In this document: piece by piece, positions 26,391 to 35,915 of the stretch
Position numbering within the stretch: position 1 is the stretch's first letter
Layout: each line of letters opens with the position of its first letter
DNA from: Sphingomonas sp.
GTDB taxonomy: Bacteria > Pseudomonadota > Alphaproteobacteria > Sphingomonadales > Sphingomonadaceae
Direction: 5' to 3'
Length of the DNA stretch: 47,212 nucleotides
Assembly: GCA_019753375.1 (NCBI GenBank)
Contig: JAIELC010000066.1
Location: 1-47,212, forward strand
Position numbers and translations under genes: made by a program
The notes under the pieces: model-generated
What the model was told of the DNA's origin: nothing
What the model saw: only the letters and a program-made list of their open reading frames with translations
Databases searched by the model: none

Positions 26391-28370
26391 CTACTCGGCC
26401 GCGATTTCGGAATGGCGCATTGAACGATCGGCGGCCATCGCATCATCAATGGCCCGTTCCAGCGCACTGATTGTAAACGGTTTGCGAAGCACCGCATGCC
26501 GGCCAAATTCGGCGATACCGCCCGCGTCGCCGGCGAAACCGGTTACAAACAGCACGGCAACGTCGGGATAGATCGGGGTCAGTTCGGCAATGACTTCTGG
26601 GCCGGTCTTGCCCGGCATGAGCACGTCGGAAATGATCAGGTCGATATGATCGGCGCCGTGCATCTGGTCGATGGCGCATAACGGATCACCGCAACCAACG
26701 GGCCGATGGCCCAGTTCTTTCAGCGCGCCAATTGTCGAGGCGAGCACACGGCTATCATCCTCGATAACCAGAATATCCAGACTGGGGCGTTTCGGCTGAT
26801 GCTCGGCCGCTTTCGGTGCGGGCTGAATGGACTGGGCCTTTTCCGCTGACGCGACACCGACATAGCGTGGCAGATAAATGGTGACGGTCGTACCTTTGCC
26901 GGGATGCGACTGAAGGGCGATTTCGCCGCGTGACTGACGGACAAATCCAAAAATCTGGCTCAGGCCAAGTCCCGTGCCTTTGCCGATCGGCTTGGTCGTG
27001 AAGAAGGGTTCAAACACGCGTTCCATCACTTCAGGGGCCATACCGCAGCCCGTGTCGCTAACCGCGATGGTCACATAATCGCCGGCGGCGCATTCGCCGA
27101 TCTGGTGTTCAGCAAGCTGCACTGTCCCGGTAACGATCGTCAGCGTCCCGCGACCTTCCATCGCGTCGCGGGCGTTGACGGCAAGGTTCAGCAGCGCATT
27201 TTCGAGTTGATGTCGATCTGCCCAGATTGCCCAATGTTCCCCCGTGCACTGTGTTTCAACCGCGATCGCCCCGCCCAATGTGCGATCGAGCAAATCCGAC
27301 ATACCGCTGATCAGCTCACCGGCCTCGATGGCGCCGGGCAGCAACGCTTCGGCCCTGGAAAAGCCAAGCAGTCGCCGGGTAAGTGCAACCGCCCGGTTGG
27401 CGCCCTCGGTTGCGCTGTCGATGTGCCGGGCCGCAGGTGCACCGTCCTTGATCTGGCGCCGGGCAAGTTCAAGACCGCCCAGAATAACCGCAAGCATATT
27501 ATTGAAATCATGAGCGATCCCGCCGGTTAATTGACCAACGGCGTCCATTTTTTGAACCTGGCGCAACCTTTCTTCTGCGGCGGCACGTTCGATCGCTTCC
27601 TGCTTCAACTCGGCGGTTGCGGCCGCCACGGCAAGTTCCAGCTCTTCCGCCCGTTCGCGCTCCGCATCTGCCTCGGCGCGGGCAATCCCCCGTTGACCCA
27701 GCGCCCGCACCGTCAGCCATCCCAAAACAATCGCACCAATCACGATCAGGACGCCAAACCCGGTCAAGATGCGGGCGACGTCGCTTTGGCGATCGACAGA
27801 TTGCATGGCGTCGGTGGCGCGATCGGAAAGCAGATTGCGCTCCTGTTCGATAATCTCATCGATAAGGGCGCTGATCCGGTCCAGCGCTTTCGCCTTGCTG
27901 GCCTTGTAATAGCGGGCAAGTGCCTGATCATTCTTGCCGTAATTCGTGCTCAGCGCGATGTCGGAAAGCTCTGCACCGCGTTCAAGATAGGCCGCGCGGA
28001 GCTCGGCGATGCGGTTGTTTTGCGCACGGTTATCCGCCGTCAAAACGCGCAGCTGATCGATCTGGTCGCTGGCGCGGCCCCATTGCTCGCTGTACAACTG
28101 CCCCAGTGGCTTGTCGGCGCTGATGACATAGCGCCCCAGCGTCGCTTCGGCTTCCGCCATGGTGGTGGCGAGCGACCGCACTTTGATCATCACCTGAAAA
28201 CTGTGCGTCTGAAGCTTCAGCGCGCGGTCACGCTGCCGGTTGGCTTCGCCCAGCGTGACGATCAAGCCCACCAGTACCACCGCGCCCAACAGCCCGACCA
28301 CGACAAGCATGGCTGATCGCCAGCTGGTCAGCCTTGCTTCGCTCGTCAGGGGTTGATCGCTCCCGTTCAT
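26391..28370 (-). CDS. CHASE3 hybrid histidine kinase
   Basis: A 659-residue membrane sensor. Order: membrane helix 20-41, CHASE3-type periplasmic sensor about 45-195, second helix 200-220, coiled coil about 225-272, HisKA with phosphoacceptor H287 in GGIAHDFNNML, HATPase domain with intact N-box (ENALLNLAVNARDAM), G1 (DTGCGM) and G2 (GKGTGLGLS), and a C-terminal receiver with D582 (SDVLMPGKTG) and K630 (RKPF). All catalytic residues are present. CHASE3 domains sense envelope or osmotic cues. It lies between spt and lptF on the same strand with gaps of 51 and 80 nt, so it may control or be controlled with the lipid genes; no partner regulator is in the window. Confidence 0.9.
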   Translation of the reverse strand: MNGSDQPLTSEARLTSWRSAMLVVVGLLGAVVLVGLIVTLGEANRQRDRALKLQTHSFQVMIKVRSLATTMAEAEATLGRYVISADKPLGQLYSEQWGRASDQIDQLRVLTADNRAQNNRIAELRAAYLERGAELSDIALSTNYGKNDQALARYYKASKAKALDRISALIDEIIEQERNLLSDRATDAMQSVDRQSDVARILTGFGVLIVIGAIVLGWLTVRALGQRGIARAEADAERERAEELELAVAAATAELKQEAIERAAAEERLRQVQKMDAVGQLTGGIAHDFNNMLAVILGGLELARRQIKDGAPAARHIDSATEGANRAVALTRRLLGFSRAEALLPGAIEAGELISGMSDLLDRTLGGAIAVETQCTGEHWAIWADRHQLENALLNLAVNARDAMEGRGTLTIVTGTVQLAEHQIGECAAGDYVTIAVSDTGCGMAPEVMERVFEPFFTTKPIGKGTGLGLSQIFGFVRQSRGEIALQSHPGKGTTVTIYLPRYVGVASAEKAQSIQPAPKAAEHQPKRPSLDILVIEDDSRVLASTIGALKELGHRPVGCGDPLCAIDQMHGADHIDLIISDVLMPGKTGPEVIAELTPIYPDVAVLFVTGFAGDAGGIAEFGRHAVLRKPFTISALERAIDDAMAADRSMRHSEIAAE

Positions 28371-28421
28371 CCCGCATGGACTCTATCGCGGGGATACAAG
28401 GCTGGAAAGCGCCGTTTTGCC

Positions 28422-29684
28422 TCAGCCGATCACACCCATTGAACGACCTGCTGCCTGGAAGGTGCCAAGGACCTGTCTTATCTGATCAGGTGTATGTTCG
28501 GCGCAGAGCGAACAGCGGAGCAGAAATGTACCTGCGGGCGTCGCAGGCGGGCGCGCCATATTGACGTATATCCCCGCCTCAAGCAGCGCCTGCCACATCA
28601 TGACCGCCTGCGTCTGATCCTCCAATATGACCGCGATGATCGCCGATTCGGGCGTCGCGGTGCCCAGTTTGAAGCCCATGTCGATCAGGCCGCCATGCAG
28701 CATCCGGGCATTTTCCCACAGATGCGCGCGTTTGTTGTGGGCGTGCATCAGCTTGCGGATCGATGCGGCAGCGGTGGCCACGACCGACGGAGGGAGCGAC
28801 GCGGTAAAAATATAGGGGCGGCACGCCATGCGGATCGCTTCGAACTTGGGATGGTTCGATACGCAGAAGCCGCCAACGGTGCCAACCGATTTGGAAAAAG
28901 TACCGACGACAAAGTCGACATCGGCTTCGCAGCCCTGATCTTCATACACGCCCCGGCCATTGGGGCCGAAGAACCCCATCGAGTGGGCTTCGTCGCTGAG
29001 CACCATCGCGCCGTGCTTCTTGGCGACAGCGACCATTTCCTTCAGCGGGGCAATGTCGCCAAGCATCGAATAGACGCCTTCAAGAACGACCAGCTTGCCG
29101 GGTTCCTTGGGCAACCGACCAAGCCTTTTATCCAGATCCTCGACGCTGTTGTGGCGGAACCGGACGATCTCGGCATTGCCTTGCGCGCATCCATCATAGA
29201 TTGACGCATGGCTGTCAGCGTCGAGGATGACATATTCGCCCTTGCCGACCAGCGTCGAGATCATCCCCAGATTGGCCATATAGCCGGTTGAAAACACGAT
29301 CGCGCCCGACACGTCGTAAAAATCCCGCAGTGCCTGTTCGACTTCCATGTGATCATGGAAGGTGCCGTTGAGCATCCGGCTGCCGTTGGTGCCCGATCCA
29401 AACTGGTCCAGCGCGTCCTTGCCGGCCTGGATCACGTCGGGATCAAACGTCATTCCCATATAGTTGTAGGTGCCGAGCAGGATGGTTTCCTTGCCCTTGA
29501 TCATGGCAACCGTCGGCGACTTGACCTCGTCCATCACGATGCCAAATGGATCGCGGACGCCGGCATCGGCCAGCATCCTGCGTTCGGCAATCAGGCCGTC
29601 GAATTTCGACATGAGATCGCGTTCGGGCGCGACCGCGGGGGGATCGAATGAAATCGCGTCGGCGGTGGCAATGGCGTCGCTCAT
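28422..29684 (-). CDS. spt: Serine palmitoyltransferase (PLP-dependent, first step of sphingolipid synthesis)
   Basis: A 420-residue soluble alpha-oxoamine synthase condensing L-serine with an acyl thioester to 3-ketodihydrosphingosine. The length equals the well-studied Sphingomonas paucimobilis enzyme, and the key residues fall at the same numbers: N100 (GSGTNGS), H159 that stacks on PLP, D231 and H234 (DEAHSMG), Schiff-base lysine K265 (GTFSKSVGTVGGF), R378 and R390. This separates it from the related KBL and BioF enzymes. It follows the acyl carrier protein gene by 4 nt, which suggests that an acyl-ACP can be the donor. No isoleucine-type regulatory features are visible. Confidence 0.96.
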   Translation of the reverse strand: MSDAIATADAISFDPPAVAPERDLMSKFDGLIAERRMLADAGVRDPFGIVMDEVKSPTVAMIKGKETILLGTYNYMGMTFDPDVIQAGKDALDQFGSGTNGSRMLNGTFHDHMEVEQALRDFYDVSGAIVFSTGYMANLGMISTLVGKGEYVILDADSHASIYDGCAQGNAEIVRFRHNSVEDLDKRLGRLPKEPGKLVVLEGVYSMLGDIAPLKEMVAVAKKHGAMVLSDEAHSMGFFGPNGRGVYEDQGCEADVDFVVGTFSKSVGTVGGFCVSNHPKFEAIRMACRPYIFTASLPPSVVATAAASIRKLMHAHNKRAHLWENARMLHGGLIDMGFKLGTATPESAIIAVILEDQTQAVMMWQALLEAGIYVNMARPPATPAGTFLLRCSLCAEHTPDQIRQVLGTFQAAGRSMGVIG

Positions 29685-29688
29685 CGGA

Positions 29689-29931
29689 TCAACCCTTCTG
29701 CTTCATCACAGCATCGACCAGCTGGCCGACGGTCTCTATCTCGGCCTGCATGTTCATCGTGATGATGATGTCGAATTCGTCTTCGATCGAGGCGACGAAA
29801 TCCATCACGGTCAGGCTGTCCCACTCGAGATCGCCCTGGAATGTCGTGGCGTCGCTGAGCGCCACGCCCTTTTTGTTAAAGGGTTCGATCAGCCCGGTGA
29901 CGGTGTCGGATACTTGCGCGCGGTCGCTCAT
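29689..29931 (-). CDS. Acyl carrier protein of the sphingolipid pathway
   Basis: An 80-residue acyl carrier protein with phosphopantetheine-attachment Ser39 in LEWDSLTVMDFV, within the usual four-helix acidic fold. It differs from AcpP in length and in the motif (WDSL rather than DSLD). A dedicated ACP (AcpR) next to spt is known from Caulobacter and is needed there for ceramide formation. Start ATG 29931; the frame is open further upstream but homology begins here. It sits 64 nt after the reductase-like gene and 4 nt before spt. Confidence 0.93.
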   Translation of the reverse strand: MSDRAQVSDTVTGLIEPFNKKGVALSDATTFQGDLEWDSLTVMDFVASIEDEFDIIITMNMQAEIETVGQLVDAVMKQKG

Positions 29932-29995
29932 GACGGTCCTTGTGACAGTGTTTGGGGCGCCGATGACAGGCAATTGCGGCGCTAATCCGGCAAAT

Positions 29996-30904
29996 CTATA
30001 GCAGTCCGTTCGCGCGATACCATGCCGCCGTTTGGGCAAGCCCTTCGCTGGTGGGAATGCGCGGCTGCCACAGCGCCGGATCGGGGCGTTTCGCCGGGTC
30101 TGCGGTCCAGTCGGGGTGGCAGATATAGCTGACACGGTCGGCGGTAAGTTTGGCCCTGCCCCCACGGAACAAGCGGTCGGCGCGGGCGGCAAGCGACAAT
30201 AAGGGGGCGGGCAGGGCAATCGAGGCCACGCGCCTTCCCACCGCAGCACCGATCGCGCCGCCAAGAAAGTCGGCATGGGTCCAGCCGTCTGGCCTGCCGT
30301 CGTCCGGCTCCAAAACGCTGCCTTGGTCGCGCGTCTGCGCCAGCGCCAGCAGCAGCCGGGCGAGATCATCGACGTGGATCACTGACATCCGGCCAGGTGG
30401 TGGGGTCAGCGCGATGCCCATGTTGGCAAGCCGAAACGTATCGCGCATTTCCATGTCGCCGGGGCCATAAACGGCAGGGGGACGAACAATCGCCCAGGCG
30501 GGGAGCGATGACCCACTAACTTCGCGCTCGGCTTCGGCCTTGGACCAGCCATAGTTGGACAGCAAAGGTTCGCGGGCGGCAAGTGACGAGACATGGACGA
30601 AGCGACCGATCCCCGCGCCAAGCGCTGCGGCGACCATTGCGCGCGTGCCATCGATGTTGCCGAGCGCAAAGCCTGCGCGGTCGGGGGCGTTGACGACGCC
30701 GGCAACGTGAATGACGGCGTCCGCCCCGAGGACCAAATTGTCCAGTGACTCTGGCGCGTCAAGCGCACCGGCAATCCAAGCGACCCCCGGTTGCGCAGGC
30801 TGCTGGCGGCGCGTCAGGGCGCGAACCTGGTGGCCCTCGCGCAACACCAGATCGACGAGGTGGCTGCCGACAAATCCGGTCGCGCCGGTGATGGCGAGGA
30901 TCAC
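29996..30904 (-). CDS. NAD(P)-dependent epimerase/dehydratase family protein, candidate ceramide reductase (CerR)
   Basis: A 302-residue extended short-chain dehydrogenase: Rossmann motif GATGFVG at 7-13 and active site S106/S107 with Y118-xxx-K122. No membrane segment is obvious. In Caulobacter the gene next to spt and its ACP encodes the reductase (CerR) that converts the 3-keto intermediate to (dihydro)ceramide and is likewise annotated as an NAD-dependent epimerase; I infer the same role from context and family. It starts at GTG overlapping the proB stop by 4 nt, so it may be translated from the obgE-proB transcript. Confidence 0.82.
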   Translation of the reverse strand: MILAITGATGFVGSHLVDLVLREGHQVRALTRRQQPAQPGVAWIAGALDAPESLDNLVLGADAVIHVAGVVNAPDRAGFALGNIDGTRAMVAAALGAGIGRFVHVSSLAAREPLLSNYGWSKAEAEREVSGSSLPAWAIVRPPAVYGPGDMEMRDTFRLANMGIALTPPPGRMSVIHVDDLARLLLALAQTRDQGSVLEPDDGRPDGWTHADFLGGAIGAAVGRRVASIALPAPLLSLAARADRLFRGGRAKLTADRVSYICHPDWTADPAKRPDPALWQPRIPTSEGLAQTAAWYRANGLL

Positions 30905-32025
30905 AGCAACGCCATCTGGTTGCGGTGGACGAGCGCCGATCGCGGCGCATAGCCCAGAATATCGGCGTGGTCTTCACTGCGCGAGCCGCAAAGCCGGGCA
31001 GCATCGGCGGCATCATATTCGCTCAGCCCGCGCGCAACCGGCTTGCCGTCCGGCCCGATAATGGCGACCAGATCGCCGCGGGCGAAATTGCCGGTTACGC
31101 TTGTTGCCCCGGCCGCCAGCAGGCTTTTTCCGCCGTTCAGGGCAAGAACGGCGCCGCGATCGATGCGGATCTCGCCCTTGGCGGTCAAGCCGCCGGCCAG
31201 CCAGGCCTTGCGCGCCGGTGCGACCTTGTCGGCGACGAACAAGGTGCCGCGTCCTGTCTCGGCCAGTCTTGCAAGCGGATGGTCAACCCGGCCCGATGCG
31301 ATCGCCAACGCGACGCCGGCGCCCGTCGCGATGCGCGCAGCGGCAATCTTTGACGACATCCCGCCCGACCCCATGCCGGAGGCCGATGCGCTGTCGGCCA
31401 TTGCCTCGATGCGCGCGTCGATCTGGTCGACGCGCGCGATCAGCGCCGCTCCGGGATGTGTGTTTGGGTTGCCGTCGAATAACCCGTCCACGTCGGACAA
31501 CAGGATCACCCCCTGCGCCGATGCCGCCTGGGCCACGCGCGCGGCCAGCCGATCATTGTCGCCAAACCGGATTTCGGCGGTGGCGACGCTGTCATTTTCG
31601 TTGATAATCGGGACCACGCCCAACGACAGCAGCCGGCCAAGGGTGGCAGACGCATTCAGATAGCGCCGGCGATCCTCCAGATCGTCGATCGTCACCAGCA
31701 TTTGCGCCGCTGTCAGCCCGACGGCGCCCAGCAATTCGGCCCACACCTGGCTTAAGGCAATCTGCCCGGTTGCCGCCGCGGCCTGGGCGTCTTCAAGGTT
31801 CGCCCGGCCGCCATGGGCGAGCCTTAGCCGCCTTGCGCCCAGCGCAATGGCACCCGAGGAGACCACCGCGACTTGCTGACCAGCCCCGACCCGCGCGGCA
31901 ATGTCCTCGACCAGCGATGCCAGCCACGCCTTTCGGACCGACCCGTCCGCATCGACCAGCAGCGATGACCCAACTTTGACAATCAGGCGCGGGCAAGCCG
32001 CGGGAGAAAAGGCCGCGCCCAGCAT
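30901..32025 (-). CDS. proB: Glutamate 5-kinase
   Basis: First enzyme of proline synthesis, phosphorylating glutamate with ATP; 374 residues, cytosolic. The amino acid kinase domain (10-260) shows KVGSSL, VSSGAIALG, NENDSVA and FGDNDRLAARVA, followed by a C-terminal PUA domain (about 280-370). It lies 77 nt after obgE, a frequent pairing in alphaproteobacteria, and overlaps the cerR-like gene by 4 nt, linking proline and sphingolipid genes on one strand. Confidence 0.96.
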   Translation of the reverse strand: MLGAAFSPAACPRLIVKVGSSLLVDADGSVRKAWLASLVEDIAARVGAGQQVAVVSSGAIALGARRLRLAHGGRANLEDAQAAAATGQIALSQVWAELLGAVGLTAAQMLVTIDDLEDRRRYLNASATLGRLLSLGVVPIINENDSVATAEIRFGDNDRLAARVAQAASAQGVILLSDVDGLFDGNPNTHPGAALIARVDQIDARIEAMADSASASGMGSGGMSSKIAAARIATGAGVALAIASGRVDHPLARLAETGRGTLFVADKVAPARKAWLAGGLTAKGEIRIDRGAVLALNGGKSLLAAGATSVTGNFARGDLVAIIGPDGKPVARGLSEYDAADAARLCGSRSEDHADILGYAPRSALVHRNQMALL

Positions 32026-32102
32026 CAGTCAGGCGCCAACAGCCGATCGCGGCATCCCACCGTCCATCGCCATCATCGATGCAAGGGCCCCAAGCTTTGG
32101 TG

Positions 32103-33161
<1,059 letters not shown>

Positions 33162-33364
33162 CTATCTAGCGAAATGTGGCGGCATATCCAGTCCGCCCTG
33201 AATGCCGCCCCATGACAGAGCCCGCTATGGGACCGTTTGCGCGATATCAGCCGCTCCCGAGCCACGCGGCGCCACGCTGCATTGGTCAATCGGCGCCAGA
33301 TCGGGGCCAAATCGCGACCGTACCGGAAGAAGCATCGGCGCTGTGCAGGATGTTGTCGTCCAGA

Positions 33365-33949
33365 TCAGGCCTTCTCAATGGCGCGGGAGCTTGCCAGCTG
33401 GCGTGCAGCCAAGGTGCGGGCTGCGCTTCGCGGGAGGCCCAATGCCTTGGCCATCGGCCCACCCAGCAGGGCGTCCCCCAAGGCCATCAATACCAGCGAC
33501 AGCGTTTCTTCGTGCAGCGAACCGGGAAGGTCGTCATCTTCGGCAAGTTGATCGACCAGTCCGTGGATCGCCTCAAGGATCGGATCGAGCGCATCCTCAT
33601 TGCCCGACAGGATCATCCAGCTTGCCAGCGCGCCGGCGCCTTCCTTGCCAAAGGCGTCAAACGTCAGCTCGACGACTTCGCGCGGATCATGATCGCTTGA
33701 CCGGGCCCGTTTGACGGCGGCACCGATGGTTTCAACAATCTGGCCGGCCATATGGCCAATCAGCGCCTTTTGCAGGCCGGCAGCAGACCCGAAATGATGC
33801 AGCAGATTGGCATGGGTTCGGCCGATCCGCGCCGCGACTGCCTTTAGGGTAACAGCCGGCGGGCCTGCCTCCAGCAGCAGGGCCCGAGCCGCCTCCATGG
33901 CATTTTCCCTTGATTCTTCGGGACTTAAGCGTTTTTTGGCTATCGACAC
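33365..33949 (-). CDS. TetR family transcriptional regulator
   Basis: A 194-residue regulator with an N-terminal HTH (about 10-60; VTLKAVAARIGRTHANLLHHFGS) typical of TetR proteins and a ligand/dimerisation helical domain. It is divergent from the metal-dependent hydrolase gene at 34018, with 68 nt between, so it probably controls that gene and itself. The effector is unknown. 209 nt without a visible gene separate it from obgE. Confidence 0.88.
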   Translation of the reverse strand: MSIAKKRLSPEESRENAMEAARALLLEAGPPAVTLKAVAARIGRTHANLLHHFGSAAGLQKALIGHMAGQIVETIGAAVKRARSSDHDPREVVELTFDAFGKEGAGALASWMILSGNEDALDPILEAIHGLVDQLAEDDDLPGSLHEETLSLVLMALGDALLGGPMAKALGLPRSAARTLAARQLASSRAIEKA

Positions 33950-34017
33950 GGGTGGAAATAATGCCTATTCATTTCGTTATGGGATGAAAAAAATGTCATG
34001 CTTGTTCGGAGCATTTG

Positions 34018-34914
34018 ATGGCGAAAGCAACCGCCCCAGCCAATTTGGCGATCAGATCGCGCGATTTTTGGATAAATCGCTCTGATCCTCTGGCACGCTG
34101 GTGGTTGAACAATGATCCTGTGGCCACTGCATTTTATAATTCCCTGTCAGTCATTTTTCCCAAGGGGGAGGGGTATCTGATCGATAGTGCTCACCCCTTT
34201 CGGCACGATATGCCGCCCCAGCTCGCTGCCGATATTCTGGCCTATATCAGGCAGGAAGTGACCCATACGCGCGAACATCTGGCGTTCAACCGACACATTG
34301 TTGAGAGCGGCTATGATGTTTCACGGTTGGAAAAGCGGATCTGCAAGATATTGGCGCTTTCCGCCGATGCTCCGCCATTAATCAGGCTCGCGATAACCGT
34401 TGCACTGGAACATATCGTCGCGATTATCTCGCATCAGCTTATCCGCAACCCAGCACATCTGAAGGGGGCCGATGCCGACATTGCCGACCTATGGCGCTGG
34501 CATGCGGCCGAGGAAATCGAACATAAGGGCGTGGCCTATGACGCATGGATGCATGCAACGCGCAACTGGAGCGGATGGCGGCGCTGGAGGATCAGGTCGA
34601 TGGTGATGCTGGCGACAGGCTGGACATTTTTTTCCGCGCGGCGCCGCGACATAGCCGAGTTGCTGGCGCAAGACGGGATCAGTCGGCGCGCTGCGACCTG
34701 GAAAATGGCCAATTTTGCCGTTGGCAAGCCCGGCATGGCCCGCAACGTCGCTGCTGCATGGCTGCGCTATTTCCAACCGGGCTTCCATCCGTGGGACCGG
34801 GATGACAGTGATCTTATCGGGCTTGTCGACCGTCATCTTGTCGATGGCGCGCGCGGATGCGCGCGTGCGGCGGCCCGAGAAGCCTCAGGCCGCCATTCGC
34901 GTCGGGTCCGCTAA
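34018..34914 (+). CDS. Predicted metal-dependent hydrolase (COG3687-type)
   Basis: A 298-residue protein of the predicted metal-dependent hydrolase family (PF10118). Conserved histidine/glutamate clusters that could bind two metals are visible: FNRHI and the EVTHTREHLAFN stretch near 84-95, LEHIVA near 131, and WHAAEEIEHKGVAYD near 162-176, a ferritin-like helical arrangement. No enzyme activity is established for the family, members of which are often found near lipid or aromatic metabolism genes. I use the ATG at 34018 rather than the TTG one codon earlier. Its 3' end overlaps the convergent GNAT gene by 30 nt. Divergence from a TetR gene suggests induction by a small molecule. Confidence 0.8.
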   Translation: MAKATAPANLAIRSRDFWINRSDPLARWWLNNDPVATAFYNSLSVIFPKGEGYLIDSAHPFRHDMPPQLAADILAYIRQEVTHTREHLAFNRHIVESGYDVSRLEKRICKILALSADAPPLIRLAITVALEHIVAIISHQLIRNPAHLKGADADIADLWRWHAAEEIEHKGVAYDAWMHATRNWSGWRRWRIRSMVMLATGWTFFSARRRDIAELLAQDGISRRAATWKMANFAVGKPGMARNVAAAWLRYFQPGFHPWDRDDSDLIGLVDRHLVDGARGCARAAAREASGRHSRRVR

Positions 34915-35436
34915 CTCGCCCCCCGTCAGATCCAGCGCCATCAGCGCGCAGGCGCGCTCTTCGCCGATCGCGAGGCAAAGGCGAGGAACAACGAACCCGG
35001 TTGGCTTGAACCCCAATTTGGTCAGCACACGCCCCGACGCCGGATTGTCCACGAAATAGCCCGATGTCAGGCGTTGCAGGCCCAATGCATATCGCGCCAT
35101 GCCAACCACAGCCCGTGCCGCTTCGGTCGCATACCCCTTGCCCCAGGCGTTTGGCGTCAGCCAATAGCCCAGTTCATGCGCATCACCGTCCGGGTGAATG
35201 CCAATGCCACCGATCAGTCGGGGCTTGGTGCCACCTTCATGCGCCAGGATGCTCAGCGAGACGTCCCCCGGAGCCGGTACCCGCATCAGCCAGGCGCGGG
35301 CATCGTCGATGGTATAGGGCCAGGGCAGGCGGGCGAGCTTGAAGGCGACCTCTTCATGCGCAATTGCCTGCGCAATCGTTTCGGCGTCCTCCAGCCAGCT
35401 GGGCCGCAGCGTCAATCTTTGGGTGCGAGCAAACAT
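34885..35436 (-). CDS. GNAT family N-acetyltransferase (RimJ/RimL-like)
   Basis: A 183-residue acetyltransferase similar to the RimJ/RimL group: N-terminal RTQRLTLRPSWLEDAE, the ELGYWLTPNAWGKGYATEA motif that holds the acetyl-CoA pyrophosphate loop (about 95-113), and VDNPASGRVLTKLGFK near 135. These enzymes acetylate ribosomal protein N-termini or small amines; the substrate is unknown. The start ATG 35436 has GAGGAGAGA upstream, which decides against a longer frame to 35517. It lies downstream of rpmA but beyond that operon's terminator. Confidence 0.85.
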   Translation of the reverse strand: MFARTQRLTLRPSWLEDAETIAQAIAHEEVAFKLARLPWPYTIDDARAWLMRVPAPGDVSLSILAHEGGTKPRLIGGIGIHPDGDAHELGYWLTPNAWGKGYATEAARAVVGMARYALGLQRLTSGYFVDNPASGRVLTKLGFKPTGFVVPRLCLAIGEERACALMALDLTGGELADPTRMAA

Positions 35437-35511
35437 CGCGGTCTCTCCTCGTCGGCTTGTGCTGCGCGTTGCCACGTCACGATGACGGGAACGCGACAGA
35501 TGCGGTTGAGG

Positions 35512-35551
35512 GAGCAAAGAAAAAGGGAGACCGGGGCGACCCGTCTCCCTT
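35512..35551 (-). terminator. Rho-independent terminator of rplU-rpmA
   Basis: On the minus strand GGGAGAC (35549-35543) pairs with GTCTCCC (35531-35525) and is followed by TTTTTCTTT. It lies about 65 nt after the rpmA stop and would end the ribosomal protein operon before the GNAT gene. Confidence 0.8.
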
Positions 35552-35555
35552 ATGC

Positions 35556-35577
35556 GATCTGCCGTTGCCGGCAGATC
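35556..35577. repeat. Perfect palindrome between rpmA and its terminator
   Basis: GATCTGCCG (35556-35564) and CGGCAGATC (35569-35577) form a perfect 9-bp hairpin with a TTGC loop, just upstream (in minus-strand sense) of the rplU-rpmA terminator. It may stabilise the mRNA 3' end or pause transcription. Confidence 0.6.
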
Positions 35578-35616
35578 CGGATCGCCCTGGTGGGCAACCC
35601 GGATGGTTACCCGATG

Positions 35617-35886
35617 TTATTCAGCCGCCATCGCCATGGCGTCTACCGAACAGAAGGTTCGGCCAAGTTTGCCTTCGTGGAACGAGACGCGTCCTTCGGT
35701 GAGCGCAAACAGCGTGTGGTCCTTGCCGATGCCGACATTGCGGCCCGGATAGAATTTGGTGCCGCGTTGACGCACGAGGATGTTACCGGCCACGACTTCC
35801 TGGCCGCCGAACTTCTTTACGCCAAGGCGACGGCCTGCTGAGTCGCGACCGTTGCGCGACGATCCGCCTGCTTTTTTATGTGCCAT
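35617..35886 (-). CDS. rpmA: 50S ribosomal protein L27
   Basis: An 89-residue L27 with the standard N-terminus [20 protein letters not shown], which reaches the peptidyl-transferase centre, followed by [23 protein letters not shown]. No N-terminal cleavage extension of the Firmicutes type is present. It lies 29 nt after rplU in the same operon. Confidence 0.98.
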   Translation of the reverse strand: MAHKKAGGSSRNGRDSAGRRLGVKKFGGQEVVAGNILVRQRGTKFYPGRNVGIGKDHTLFALTEGRVSFHEGKLGRTFCSVDAMAMAAE

Positions 35887-35915
35887 TGTCTGTGTTCCTC
35901 AGATCTTGCTTTTGC

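Noticed and set aside
27531..28316. 261-codon plus-strand reading frame antisense to the hybrid histidine kinase
   Set aside because: Rich in Arg, Gln and His without domain pattern; it mirrors a well-supported kinase gene and is expected from high GC content.
33954..33978. EcfG-like promoter GGAAA-N16-CGTT before the metal hydrolase gene
   Set aside because: The -35 element lacks the conserved C, and the site lies within the TetR divergent region; too weak to call.
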